From an uncultured Eubacterium sp. (lineage in GTDB: Bacteria > Bacillota > Clostridia > Lachnospirales > Lachnospiraceae): a stretch of 34,812 nucleotides of DNA. The stretch's first letter is position 1, and each line of letters starts with the position of its first letter. The position numbers and the translations under genes were made by a program. This document shows, piece by piece, positions 26,132 through 34,812 of this stretch. The stretch spans positions 1 to 34,812 of the forward strand of contig CALZFR010000004.1 in the NCBI GenBank assembly GCA_945648485.1, given 5' to 3'. Under the pieces are notes generated by a model. The model ran no database searches, had not been told where the DNA came from, and was given only the letters and a program-made list of their open reading frames with translations.

Positions 26132-26839
26132 GTGAGGGAATTAAAGAGAGTTATATTAAAACTCAGTGGTGAGGCTTTGTCTGGAAGCAAAGGACAGGGA
26201 TATGACGATGAGCTTATTGAGGATATTGCAAGACAGGTGAAGGCTATTATTGAGAAAGGCATAGATGTTGGCGTCGTAATTGGAGGCGGTAATTACTGGA
26301 GAGGCCGTTCTAATAATAATATTGACAGAACTAAGGCTGACCAGATTGGTATGCTGGCAACAATTATGAATTGTATATACGTATCTGAGATTTTTCGTTC
26401 ATGCGGTATAATGACAAGCATTCTTACACCATTTGAGTGTGGAAGCATGACAAAGCTGTTTTCTAAAGACCGGGCTAATAAGTATTTCAGCAAGGGAATG
26501 GTAGTATTCTTTGCAGGTGGTACAGGACACCCTTATTTCTCTACAGATACAGGTATTGTACTGCGTGCTATTGAACTTGATGCAGATGCGATATTACTTG
26601 CCAAGGCTATTGATGGTGTATATGACAGTGACCCTAAGGTTAATCCACAAGCAAGAAAGTATGATACACTTCCGATTCAGGAAGTTGTGGATAAGAAGCT
26701 GGGAGTTATTGACATGACAGCATCTGTTATGTGCATGGAGAACAGAATGCCGCTTATGATTTTTGGTCTTAATGAGAAAGACAGCATAATTAATGCAATG
26801 ACAGGAAAATTCAATGGTACAATAGTTACCGTAGATTAA
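26132..26839 (+). CDS. pyrH: Uridylate kinase (GTG start)
   Basis: 'RVILKLSGEALSG', 'VGVVIGGGNYWRGR', 'GTGHPYFSTDTGIVLRAIELDADAILLAKAIDGVYDSDPK'. Confidence 0.98.
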   Translation: MRELKRVILKLSGEALSGSKGQGYDDELIEDIARQVKAIIEKGIDVGVVIGGGNYWRGRSNNNIDRTKADQIGMLATIMNCIYVSEIFRSCGIMTSILTPFECGSMTKLFSKDRANKYFSKGMVVFFAGGTGHPYFSTDTGIVLRAIELDADAILLAKAIDGVYDSDPKVNPQARKYDTLPIQEVVDKKLGVIDMTASVMCMENRMPLMIFGLNEKDSIINAMTGKFNGTIVTVD

Positions 26840-26855
26840 TATTTGGAGGATGACA

Positions 26856-27407
26856 ATGAGTGAAATTAAAGAATATGAAGAGAAGATGAGTAAATCACTG
26901 GATTCACTTAAGGAAGAATTCAGTTCAATAAGAGCAGGAAGAGCGAATCCACACATTCTTGATAAGATTAAGGTTGATTATTATGGCGCCCCTACATCAC
27001 TCCAGCAGGTTGCTAATATTTCAGTACCTGAGGCAAGAATGATTCAGATTCAGCCATGGGAGAGCAGCCTCATTAAGGAGATAGAGAAAGCTATTCTTGT
27101 GTCAGACTTAGGCATAACACCTAATAATGATGGTAAGGTGATACGTCTTGTATTCCCTGAACTTACAGAGGACAGAAGAAAAGAACTTGCTAAGGATGTT
27201 AAGAAGAAGGGTGATAATGCAAAGGTTGCAATCCGTAATATAAGACGAGACGCTAATGATTCACTCAAGAAGGCAAACAAAGCAGGTGAATTATCCGATG
27301 ACGAGCTTTCTAATTCAGAGGATGAGGTTCAGAAGATTACTGACAAATATACTGCTTTAGTTGATAAGGCTATTGAAGAAAAGACTAAGGAAATTCTCAC
27401 AGTCTAG
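26856..27407 (+). CDS. frr: Ribosome recycling factor
   Basis: 'SLDSLKEEFSSIRAGRANPHILDKIKVDYYGAPTSLQQVANISVPEARMIQIQPWE'. ATG 26856 preferred over 26850 from GGAGG spacing. Confidence 0.98.
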   Translation: MSEIKEYEEKMSKSLDSLKEEFSSIRAGRANPHILDKIKVDYYGAPTSLQQVANISVPEARMIQIQPWESSLIKEIEKAILVSDLGITPNNDGKVIRLVFPELTEDRRKELAKDVKKKGDNAKVAIRNIRRDANDSLKKANKAGELSDDELSNSEDEVQKITDKYTALVDKAIEEKTKEILTV

Positions 27408-27423
27408 TTAAGGCAAAGTATAT

Positions 27424-27471
27424 AAATCCGTGGGATTTCGATTGTTTAAGGCAGTCGTTTTTCCCGGATTT
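27424..27471 (+). promoter_or_regulatory. Structured frr-uppS intergenic element (nested hairpins; possible weak terminator/attenuator)
   Basis: Outer AAATCCG 27424-27430 pairs CGGATTT 27465-27471; inner CGATTG 27439-27444 pairs CAGTCG 27452-27457, followed by TTTTT. Confidence 0.5.
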
Positions 27472-27503
27472 TGTTATGTTATCATGTTGAAATGAGGTGT
27501 TCT

Positions 27504-28244
27504 ATGCAAGAATATAATGAATCACTTGGATTAAGTATTCCTGGTCACGTAGCTATTATTCTTGATGGTAATGGAAGGTGGGCAAAGAAAAGGCATATGC
27601 CAAGAACCTATGGACATAAAGTGGGAAGCCAGGTTGTGGAAGATATGTTATCTGTTGTGGATGATCTTGGCGTAAAGTATTTTACTGTGTACGCTTTTTC
27701 AACAGAGAACTGGAAAAGATCAACAGAAGAAGTCTCCACACTTATGGGAATATTAAGGACATACCTAAAGGATTGTGTTAAAAAGTCCATGAAAAATAAT
27801 GTCCGTTGCCGGGTTATCGGAAGAAGAGAAGAATTAAGTGACGATATTGTGGACAGTATTATTAATTTAGAGGAAAAAACAAAGAATAATACAGGACTTA
27901 ATTTTACAATTGCCATCAATTATGGTGGAAGGGATGAAATTACAAGAGCTGTAAAAAAGATTGCAGCTAAAGTGAAATCTGGTGAAATATCATGTGACGA
28001 CATAACAGAAGAGACAATTTCATGTTATCTTGATACTTGGGAACTGCCAGACCCTGATTTGTTGATAAGAAGTAGTGGCGAACAGAGATTGTCTAATTAT
28101 CTTCCATGGCAGCTTGCCTACACGGAATTCTATTTTACTGATACATTATGGCCTGATTTTAACAGAGAAGAGATGATTAAGGCATTTGAGTGGTATAATA
28201 AACGTGAGAGAAGATTTGGTGGAGTAGTGGAGGATAAAGCGTGA
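27504..28244 (+). CDS. uppS: Isoprenyl transferase / undecaprenyl diphosphate synthase
   Basis: 'IPGHVAIILDGNGRWAKKRHMPRTYGHKVG', 'AFSTENWKRS', 'DPDLLIRSSGEQRLSNYLPWQLAYTEFYF'. Confidence 0.97.
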   Translation: MQEYNESLGLSIPGHVAIILDGNGRWAKKRHMPRTYGHKVGSQVVEDMLSVVDDLGVKYFTVYAFSTENWKRSTEEVSTLMGILRTYLKDCVKKSMKNNVRCRVIGRREELSDDIVDSIINLEEKTKNNTGLNFTIAINYGGRDEITRAVKKIAAKVKSGEISCDDITEETISCYLDTWELPDPDLLIRSSGEQRLSNYLPWQLAYTEFYFTDTLWPDFNREEMIKAFEWYNKRERRFGGVVEDKA

Positions 28245-29050
28245 AAACAAGAGTTTTAAGTGGAGTTTTTCTTTTGCTGGTTATGGGTTCTGCCCTTTTT
28301 TTGGGTGGATGGTATCTGTTTTTTCTGTGTCTTTTTATATCTCTGTTTGGACTTTTTGAACTGTACAGGGTGTTTAAGATTGAAAAGAGTGTGCTTGGTA
28401 TAGTAGGATATTCCACTACAATACTTTACTATGTGGCATTACTTTCAGATAATGACAAGCTTATGGCATTAGCTGTAATTCTTGGACTTATGGGCACCAT
28501 GACTGCATATGTTATAACATTTCCCAAATATATTGCCAGTCAGGTAATGTGTTGTATATTTGGAGTTATGTATGTATCAGTTATGCTTTCATATATTTAC
28601 AGGACACGAACAGGAATTGACGGAATATATGTAGTGTGGCTTATATTCGTATCTTCATGGGTGAGTGATACATTCGCATATTTTACAGGTGTTTTGTTTG
28701 GTAAACATAGGATGACCCCTAAGCTTTCACCTAAAAAGTCAATTGAAGGGGCTGTGGGAGGTACACTTATATCAACAATTGTAGGTGCGGTGTATGGATA
28801 TTTTGTAAGCGGATATATGTCAGAAGTAATCAGCTTTCCAGCGTTGACCTTTGCTATTGCAAGTTTTGCAGGTGCACTTTTATCAATTGTTGGAGATTTA
28901 GCGGCATCAGCCATTAAAAGAAATTATGAAATAAAGGATTATGGCAGGCTGATTCCGGGACATGGAGGAATCCTTGACAGATTTGACAGCGTGATATTTA
29001 CAGCCCCAGCGGTGTTCTGGGCTGTATATATTATTAATATTTTTATGTAA
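28241..29050 (+). CDS. cdsA: Phosphatidate cytidylyltransferase
   Basis: 'SWVSDTFAYFTGVLFGKHRMTPKLSPKKSIEGAVGG', 'KDYGRLIPGHGGILDRFDSVIF'; GTGA overlap with uppS. Confidence 0.97.
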   Translation: MKTRVLSGVFLLLVMGSALFLGGWYLFFLCLFISLFGLFELYRVFKIEKSVLGIVGYSTTILYYVALLSDNDKLMALAVILGLMGTMTAYVITFPKYIASQVMCCIFGVMYVSVMLSYIYRTRTGIDGIYVVWLIFVSSWVSDTFAYFTGVLFGKHRMTPKLSPKKSIEGAVGGTLISTIVGAVYGYFVSGYMSEVISFPALTFAIASFAGALLSIVGDLAASAIKRNYEIKDYGRLIPGHGGILDRFDSVIFTAPAVFWAVYIINIFM

Positions 29051-29059
29051 TTGTTTTGA

Positions 29060-30214
29060 ATGGTGAATAATATGAAAAATGTTTCTATATTAGGTTCAAC
29101 AGGTTCTATTGGTACCCAGACCCTTGATGTAATAAGGAATAATAAGGATTTTCAGGTTACAGCCCTAGCAGCAGGTACAAGAATCAGCCAGCTGGAGAAG
29201 CAGGCAAGGGAGTTTAAACCTAAGCTGGTGTGTGCAGGTACAAGACAGGGAGCGGAGGAACTTAAGGTACTTCTTAAAGATACAGACATTAAAGTTGTAT
29301 ATGGCAGTGAAGGACTTGTTGAATGTGCTGTTGATAAGCAGGCAGATGTTGTTGTAACGGCTGTAGTGGGTATGATGGGAATAATACCTACAATTGAAGC
29401 TATCAAAGCAGGAAAAGATATTGCTCTTGCCAATAAAGAAACTCTTGTGACAGCTGGCCATATAATTATGCCACTTGCCAGAGACAATAATGTGAATATA
29501 TATCCTGTTGACAGTGAACATTCAGCTATTTTCCAGTGTCTTAACGGTGAGGATAAAAAAAATGTAAGTAAGATACTTCTGACAGCTTCTGGCGGTCCTT
29601 TCAGGGGAAAAGACAGGGCTTATCTGGAGAATGTTACGCTTGCTGACGCATTAAAGCATCCCAACTGGTCTATGGGAAAGAAGATAACAATCGATTCATC
29701 TACAATGGTAAACAAAGGTCTGGAGGTGATTGAAGCCCAGTGGCTTTTTGGAGTACCTGTATCTAATGTTCAGGTAGTAATACAGCCACAGAGTATAATT
29801 CATTCCATGGTTGAGTTTGATGATGGTGCAGTTATGGCACAGCTTGGAACACCAGATATGAGGCTGCCTATCCAGTATGCCCTGTGTTATCCGGAAAGAA
29901 GAGTCTTAAATTCACAGAAGCTGGATTTCTATGAACTTACCCAGATAACATTTGAAAAACCTGATATAGATACATTTAAGGGACTGCCATATGCTTATGA
30001 GGCAGCAAAAAAAGGAGGAAATATTCCTACTGTGTTTAATGCTGCCAATGAACTGGCTGTAAGCAAGTTCTTAAATGAATCAATAAGATATCTTGATATA
30101 TATGATATCATAAGATATGCCATGGACAATGTGAGGTATATTGATAATCCTGATGTTGAACATATTCTTACCACAGAGAAAGAAACATACGAATTGATAG
30201 AAAGCAGGTGGTAA
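29060..30214 (+). CDS. dxr: 1-deoxy-D-xylulose-5-phosphate reductoisomerase (start may be ATG 29072)
   Basis: 'VSILGSTGSIGTQTLDVIRN', 'LANKETLVTAGHIIMP', 'PVDSEHSAIFQCL', 'KHPNWSMGKKITIDSSTMVNKGLEVIEA'. Confidence 0.98.
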   Translation: MVNNMKNVSILGSTGSIGTQTLDVIRNNKDFQVTALAAGTRISQLEKQAREFKPKLVCAGTRQGAEELKVLLKDTDIKVVYGSEGLVECAVDKQADVVVTAVVGMMGIIPTIEAIKAGKDIALANKETLVTAGHIIMPLARDNNVNIYPVDSEHSAIFQCLNGEDKKNVSKILLTASGGPFRGKDRAYLENVTLADALKHPNWSMGKKITIDSSTMVNKGLEVIEAQWLFGVPVSNVQVVIQPQSIIHSMVEFDDGAVMAQLGTPDMRLPIQYALCYPERRVLNSQKLDFYELTQITFEKPDIDTFKGLPYAYEAAKKGGNIPTVFNAANELAVSKFLNESIRYLDIYDIIRYAMDNVRYIDNPDVEHILTTEKETYELIESRW

Positions 30215-30215
30215 T

Positions 30216-31523
30216 GTGATTATTAATGCTATTATTGCCATATTAATTATTGGATTTCTTGTTGTGGCTCATGAGTTCGGACACTTTATAGTTGCCAAAG
30301 CTAATGGAGTGGCAGTAGTTGAGTTTGCAATTGGTTTTGGTCCACGAATATTCCACATAAAAAAAGGTGAGACAGATTATGCTTTAAGGCTGATTCCTTT
30401 TGGTGGTGCCTGCGTCATGCTGGGAGATACCATGATGGATTCAGGTGATACAGATATAGAATATGATGAATCAAGACTGCTCTCATCTAAGTCTGTATGG
30501 TCCAGAATCGCCATTGTGATTGCGGGACCAGTTTTTAATTTTATTCTTGCTTTTATATTTGCAGTAATAATTATTGCATCGGTGGGAACAGATCCATGTA
30601 CTGTGGATGTTGTAGATGAAGGCTCTCCAGCCTATAATGCAGGGCTGCAGGTTGGAGATGAAATTGTTAAAATCAACAACAACAAAATTGCATTTTCCAG
30701 GGAATATTCATTTTATCAGTATTATCACAGCAAAGATACAATGAATATAACCTATATAAGAAATGGTGAAAAATATACAACCCAGGTTGCACCTGAATAT
30801 AGAGATTATGATGTGTACAGAATTGGAATAATGGTATCAGGCAATGTTAATATAAGCGAGGTATCAGATAATTCACCTGCCAAGGCAGCAGGAATCAGAA
30901 GCGGTGATATTATTGTATCTGTTGATGGACAGAAACTGGAGAATGGCATAATAATATCAGATATAATTGGAGCATCACAGGGAAAGCCTGTAGATATGGT
31001 GTTGAACCGTGATGGGAAAGAGATTAATGTCACTGTTACACCGGCTGTTACTAATGTGAAGGAATACTATACCGGATTTGACAGCTATGGGTACAGAGTA
31101 AAGAAAGACCCTGCTTCAACAATAGTATGTGCATTCAAGGAAGTGGGATACTGGATTGAAGTGGTAGTGAAAAGCGTTGGAATGATGTTTACCGGACAGG
31201 TTGGAATAAACGATTTATCAGGACCTGTTGGAGTCGTAGATTCTGTCAATACAGTTGTGGAACAGGCTAAACCAGAAGGTGCCTGGATGGTAACTCTTAA
31301 TTTGTTTAATTTTATAGTTATGTTAAGTGCCAATCTGGGGGTGATGAACCTTCTTCCTCTGCCTGCCCTGGATGGAGGAAAACTGATATTTCTAATAATT
31401 GAGGCATTGCGAGGCAAACCTGTAAAGCCCGAACATGAGGGAATGGTTCATTTCGTAGGAATGGTGCTTTTAATGATGCTTATGGTTTATGTTATGTTTA
31501 AGGATATTGTAAATCTGTTCTGA
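30216..31523 (+). CDS. rseP: RseP/RasP-family site-2 protease (GTG start)
   Basis: Zinc motif 'VVAHEFGHFIVAK', C-terminal 'LLPLPALDGGKLIFLIIEALRGKPV'; two PDZ-like segments. Confidence 0.96.
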   Translation: MIINAIIAILIIGFLVVAHEFGHFIVAKANGVAVVEFAIGFGPRIFHIKKGETDYALRLIPFGGACVMLGDTMMDSGDTDIEYDESRLLSSKSVWSRIAIVIAGPVFNFILAFIFAVIIIASVGTDPCTVDVVDEGSPAYNAGLQVGDEIVKINNNKIAFSREYSFYQYYHSKDTMNITYIRNGEKYTTQVAPEYRDYDVYRIGIMVSGNVNISEVSDNSPAKAAGIRSGDIIVSVDGQKLENGIIISDIIGASQGKPVDMVLNRDGKEINVTVTPAVTNVKEYYTGFDSYGYRVKKDPASTIVCAFKEVGYWIEVVVKSVGMMFTGQVGINDLSGPVGVVDSVNTVVEQAKPEGAWMVTLNLFNFIVMLSANLGVMNLLPLPALDGGKLIFLIIEALRGKPVKPEHEGMVHFVGMVLLMMLMVYVMFKDIVNLF

Positions 31524-31560
31524 TTAAGATAAGAATATCTGTTTAAGAAATGAGGTTATT

Positions 31561-32616
31561 ATGGATAGAAATCATACAAAAATTGTTCAGATTGGTGACG
31601 TTAGAATCGGAGGTGGTAACAGGGTTGCCATCCAGTCTATGACTAATACAAGAACAGAGGATGTACAGGCGACAGTAAAACAGATTCTTGACCTGGAAAA
31701 AGCCGGGTGTGATATAGTCCGCTGTACTGTTCCTACTATTGAGGCAGCAAAAGCAATCGGAAAAATAAAAGAGAAGATTCATATACCTCTGGTGGCTGAT
31801 ATTCATTTTGATTACAGAATGGCAATTGCATCCATCGAAAACGGCGCTGATAAAATCCGTATTAATCCGGGCAATATCGGTGGAAAGGATAATATTAAGG
31901 CTGTTGTAGAGGCTGCCAGAAGCAGGAATATTCCAATAAGAGTTGGTGTAAACAGTGGTTCGCTGGAGAAGAATATTATTGAGAAATATGGGAAGGTAAC
32001 TGCAGCAGGTCTTGTGGAAAGCGCACTGGATAAGGTGAGGATGATTGAGGAACAGGACTATGACAATATTGTAATCAGTATAAAATCCTCAGATGTTCTC
32101 ATGTGTACAGAGGCCTATGAACTCATATCAGATAAAACCAGTTATCCTCTCCATGTTGGAATAACAGAAGCAGGAACAGCATTTGCAGGAACGATTAAAT
32201 CTTCCATTGGCCTTGGAATGATTCTATCTAAAAATATTGGTGATACAATCCGTGTATCACTGACAGATGACCCTGTTAAGGAAGTTGAGACTGCGAAGAT
32301 TATCTTAAAGACGCTTGGATTAAGAAATGGTGGTATTGAGATTGTGTCATGCCCTACATGCGGAAGAACAAAGATTGACCTTATTGGGCTGGCATCACAG
32401 GTAGAGAAGATGGCGTCTGGTTATGACCTGGATATTAAGGTTGCTGTAATGGGCTGTGTTGTTAATGGTCCTGGAGAGGCTAAAGAAGCTGATATCGGTA
32501 TTGCTGGCGGGGACGGATGCGGCGTATTGATTAAGCATGGTGAAATTGTTAAGAAAGTTGCAGAGGATGAGCTGTTAGAAACACTTAAGTATGAGCTGGA
32601 TCACTGGAATGAATAA
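31561..32616 (+). CDS. ispG: 4-hydroxy-3-methylbut-2-en-1-yl diphosphate synthase (flavodoxin)
   Basis: 'VAIQSMTNTRTEDVQATVKQI', 'IRINPGNIG', 'SCPTCGRTKIDL', 'AVMGCVVNGPGEAKEADIGIAGG'. Confidence 0.98.
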   Translation: MDRNHTKIVQIGDVRIGGGNRVAIQSMTNTRTEDVQATVKQILDLEKAGCDIVRCTVPTIEAAKAIGKIKEKIHIPLVADIHFDYRMAIASIENGADKIRINPGNIGGKDNIKAVVEAARSRNIPIRVGVNSGSLEKNIIEKYGKVTAAGLVESALDKVRMIEEQDYDNIVISIKSSDVLMCTEAYELISDKTSYPLHVGITEAGTAFAGTIKSSIGLGMILSKNIGDTIRVSLTDDPVKEVETAKIILKTLGLRNGGIEIVSCPTCGRTKIDLIGLASQVEKMASGYDLDIKVAVMGCVVNGPGEAKEADIGIAGGDGCGVLIKHGEIVKKVAEDELLETLKYELDHWNE

Positions 32617-32631
32617 ATGGGGTAGCAGAAA

Positions 32632-34812
32632 GTGAAGTTTTTTGATGTTTTTCCAAAATTAAGATTACCTGAAGAATTGTCAGCATATCTTTGTGATGCT
32701 GAGGTAGTCAAGGTTACTAAAACCTCAACTAATTCTCTTGCCAGAGTTTATCTTGAGAGCAGCCGGCTTATCAGCAAACAGGTCATATATAAAACAGAAG
32801 ATGAACTTAAAAAACGTATATTTATTACAAGTAACATGGATGTGCGTATTATTGACAGGTATCATTTATCTTCACAGTATACTCCATCAATGATTATGGA
32901 AACTTATTATGACAGTATTTTATTTGAACTTGAGAAATACTGGATTCTGGAATACAACCTTCTGAAAAATTCAACATGGGAGTTTATAGGTGAAGATTCC
33001 CTTGAGCTTACGTTGGAGGATGGATTTCTATCACGTACATATGCTGATAATCTGGCAGATTATTTTAAGAAATTATTCTTAAACAGGTTCAGGATGGATA
33101 TTGATGTGGTGTACAGATACGCCAAAAAGGAAGGAAGCCATTACGAGAAGGAGAATGAGCATAAGCTTAATATACGTGTTGCACAGATTGAACAGAACCT
33201 TCTTGCCGGAAGCACCCAATCCGATGGCAACAAGGAAAATACCAGAAAAGATGCTAAAACAGCTGGACCTGAAAAGAGCAAAGATAACGAGAAAAAGCCT
33301 GCCTTTCGTGGAGAAGGATTAAATAGCAGTAATATTAAAATCCAACAGAAAGAATATTTTAAAAAGAAACCTGCTAATAACGATGTATTGTTTGGCAGGG
33401 ATTTTGATGACGATATAATTCCTATAGAACAGATTGATTCTGCAATTGGTGATGTGACTATATCAGGTATGGTTCGCAAGGTTGATGAGCATCCTATACG
33501 TAATGAGCGGACAATTCTTTCCTATGACATTACAGATTTTTCAGACACAATCACTGTTAAGATGTTCCTTCAGAATGAGCAGCTGCCGGAAATTAAACAG
33601 TTTATTAAAGTTGGGGAATTTTTAAGAATAAAAGGTGCTGCAACACTTGATAAATATGATCAGGAGATTTCTATCACCCATGTAACAGGAATAAGAAAAT
33701 CTTCTGATACCAGAACTCCAAGAAATGACCTTGCTCTTAACAAAAGAGTTGAACTTCACTGCCATACAAAGATGAGTGATATGGATGGAGTTTCGTCTGT
33801 AAAAGACATAATTAAGCAGGCTATCAGATGGGGACATAAGGGAATTGCTATTACAGACCATGGCGTTGTCCAGGCATTCACCGATGCATTCCATCTTATT
33901 GGTGATTTGAAGAAGGCTTACAAGAAAAAAGGAGAAAAGCTGGATTTTAAAGTTATCTATGGTGTGGAAGCCTACCTTGTTGATGACACTAAGGAGATTG
34001 TTACCAATCATAGAAACCAGAGCCTGGATGATTCGTATGTTGTATTTGACATTGAGACAACAGGTTTTTCAGCTGAACAGGACAGGATTATTGAAATTGG
34101 AGCTGTAAAGATTACTAATGGTGTGATAACAGACAGGTTCAGCAGATTCATTAACCCTCTAATTCCAATTCCATTTAGAATTGAGCAGCTTACAGGCATT
34201 AATGACTCAATGGTGGTAGGTGAACCTTCTGTTGATGTGGTTCTGCCTGAATTTCTGGAATTCTGTGGGGATGCCTGCCTTGTAGCCCACAATGCCGCAT
34301 TCGACACAAGTTTTATTATAAGAAATGCAGCTATGCTGGGGATTGAATATGACCCAACATTCCTTGATACTGTAACTTTATCCCAGTTTCTTATGCCTAA
34401 TCTGCATAATTACAAGCTTGATACTCTGTGTAAACATCTTGGTGTATCTCTTGAAAATCATCACAGAGCGGTAGACGATGCAGAGGCGACAGCAGGAATA
34501 TATATTAAGCTTATTGAGATGCTTAAAGAAAGAGATGTTTTTGATTTAAAGACATTGAATGAAGTGGGAAAGTTAAGCGAAGATACTATAAAGAAGTTTC
34601 ATCCATATCATTGTATTATTCTTGCTTCTAATGAAATGGGAAGAATTAACCTTTACAGGCTTATATCAGCTTCTCACCTCACATATTTTAACAGATTTCC
34701 CAAGATTCCAAAGAGCCTTGTTAACCAGTACAGAGAGGGACTTATTGTAGGCAGCGCCTGTGAGGCAGGAGAGCTTTTCCGCGCTATGCTTAATGGACGT
34801 TCTGAGGCTGAG
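32632..34812 (+). CDS. polC: DNA polymerase III alpha subunit, Gram-positive type PolC (GTG start; truncated by window end)
   Basis: Manual translation gives an uninterrupted frame 'MKFFDVFPKLRLPEELSAYL...', PHP domain 'VELHCHTKMSDMDGVSSVKDIIKQAIRWGHKGIAITDHGVVQAF', exonuclease 'YVVFDIETTGFSAEQDRIIEIGAVKI'. Missing from the ORF track because it has no stop in the window. Confidence 0.97.
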   Translation, partial: MKFFDVFPKLRLPEELSAYLCDAEVVKVTKTSTNSLARVYLESSRLISKQVIYKTEDELKKRIFITSNMDVRIIDRYHLSSQYTPSMIMETYYDSILFELEKYWILEYNLLKNSTWEFIGEDSLELTLEDGFLSRTYADNLADYFKKLFLNRFRMDIDVVYRYAKKEGSHYEKENEHKLNIRVAQIEQNLLAGSTQSDGNKENTRKDAKTAGPEKSKDNEKKPAFRGEGLNSSNIKIQQKEYFKKKPANNDVLFGRDFDDDIIPIEQIDSAIGDVTISGMVRKVDEHPIRNERTILSYDITDFSDTITVKMFLQNEQLPEIKQFIKVGEFLRIKGAATLDKYDQEISITHVTGIRKSSDTRTPRNDLALNKRVELHCHTKMSDMDGVSSVKDIIKQAIRWGHKGIAITDHGVVQAFTDAFHLIGDLKKAYKKKGEKLDFKVIYGVEAYLVDDTKEIVTNHRNQSLDDSYVVFDIETTGFSAEQDRIIEIGAVKITNGVITDRFSRFINPLIPIPFRIEQLTGINDSMVVGEPSVDVVLPEFLEFCGDACLVAHNAAFDTSFIIRNAAMLGIEYDPTFLDTVTLSQFLMPNLHNYKLDTLCKHLGVSLENHHRAVDDAEATAGIYIKLIEMLKERDVFDLKTLNEVGKLSEDTIKKFHPYHCIILASNEMGRINLYRLISASHLTYFNRFPKIPKSLVNQYREGLIVGSACEAGELFRAMLNGRSEAE

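Noticed and set aside
1-34812. CRISPR arrays, transposons, phage genes, toxin-antitoxin or defence systems
   Set aside because: No regularly spaced repeats, inverted terminal repeats, transposase/integrase or defence-type ORFs were seen; nearly all sequence is accounted for by motility and housekeeping genes.

Overview
The window is gene-dense and almost entirely + strand. It reads as a Firmicutes (probably Lachnospiraceae-like) motility/chemotaxis super-operon running into a housekeeping block. Part 1 (about 1-23.3 kb): 3' end of an FlbD/SwrD-like gene, motA, motB, fliL, fliM, fliY, cheY, fliO, fliP, fliQ, fliR, flhB, flhA, flhF, flhG, a PilZ-domain gene, cheB, cheA, cheW, cheC, cheD, a small 2-TM protein, the flagellar sigma factor (sigD/fliA), a FapA-like (DUF342) gene, a small unknown, a SwrB/DUF6115-like membrane-anchored HTH protein, and a short protein with an MltG N-terminal-like domain. 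Part 2 (about 23.3 kb to end): rpsB, tsf, terminator, a bactofilin, pyrH, frr, uppS, cdsA, dxr, rseP, ispG, and polC, which is truncated at the window edge and absent from the ORF track. The core order matches the known Bacillus fla/che-rpsB-tsf-pyrH-frr-uppS-cdsA-dxr-rasP-polC arrangement, so I do not see an obviously new system. The points of interest are the insertions relative to that backbone (PilZ, 2-TM acidic-tail protein, FapA plus small unknown, truncated MltG-like protein, bactofilin), the in-frame coding repeats, and several structured untranslated regions (flhA leader, rpsB leader, tsf 3' end, frr-uppS gap). No tRNA, rRNA, CRISPR or mobile element was found.
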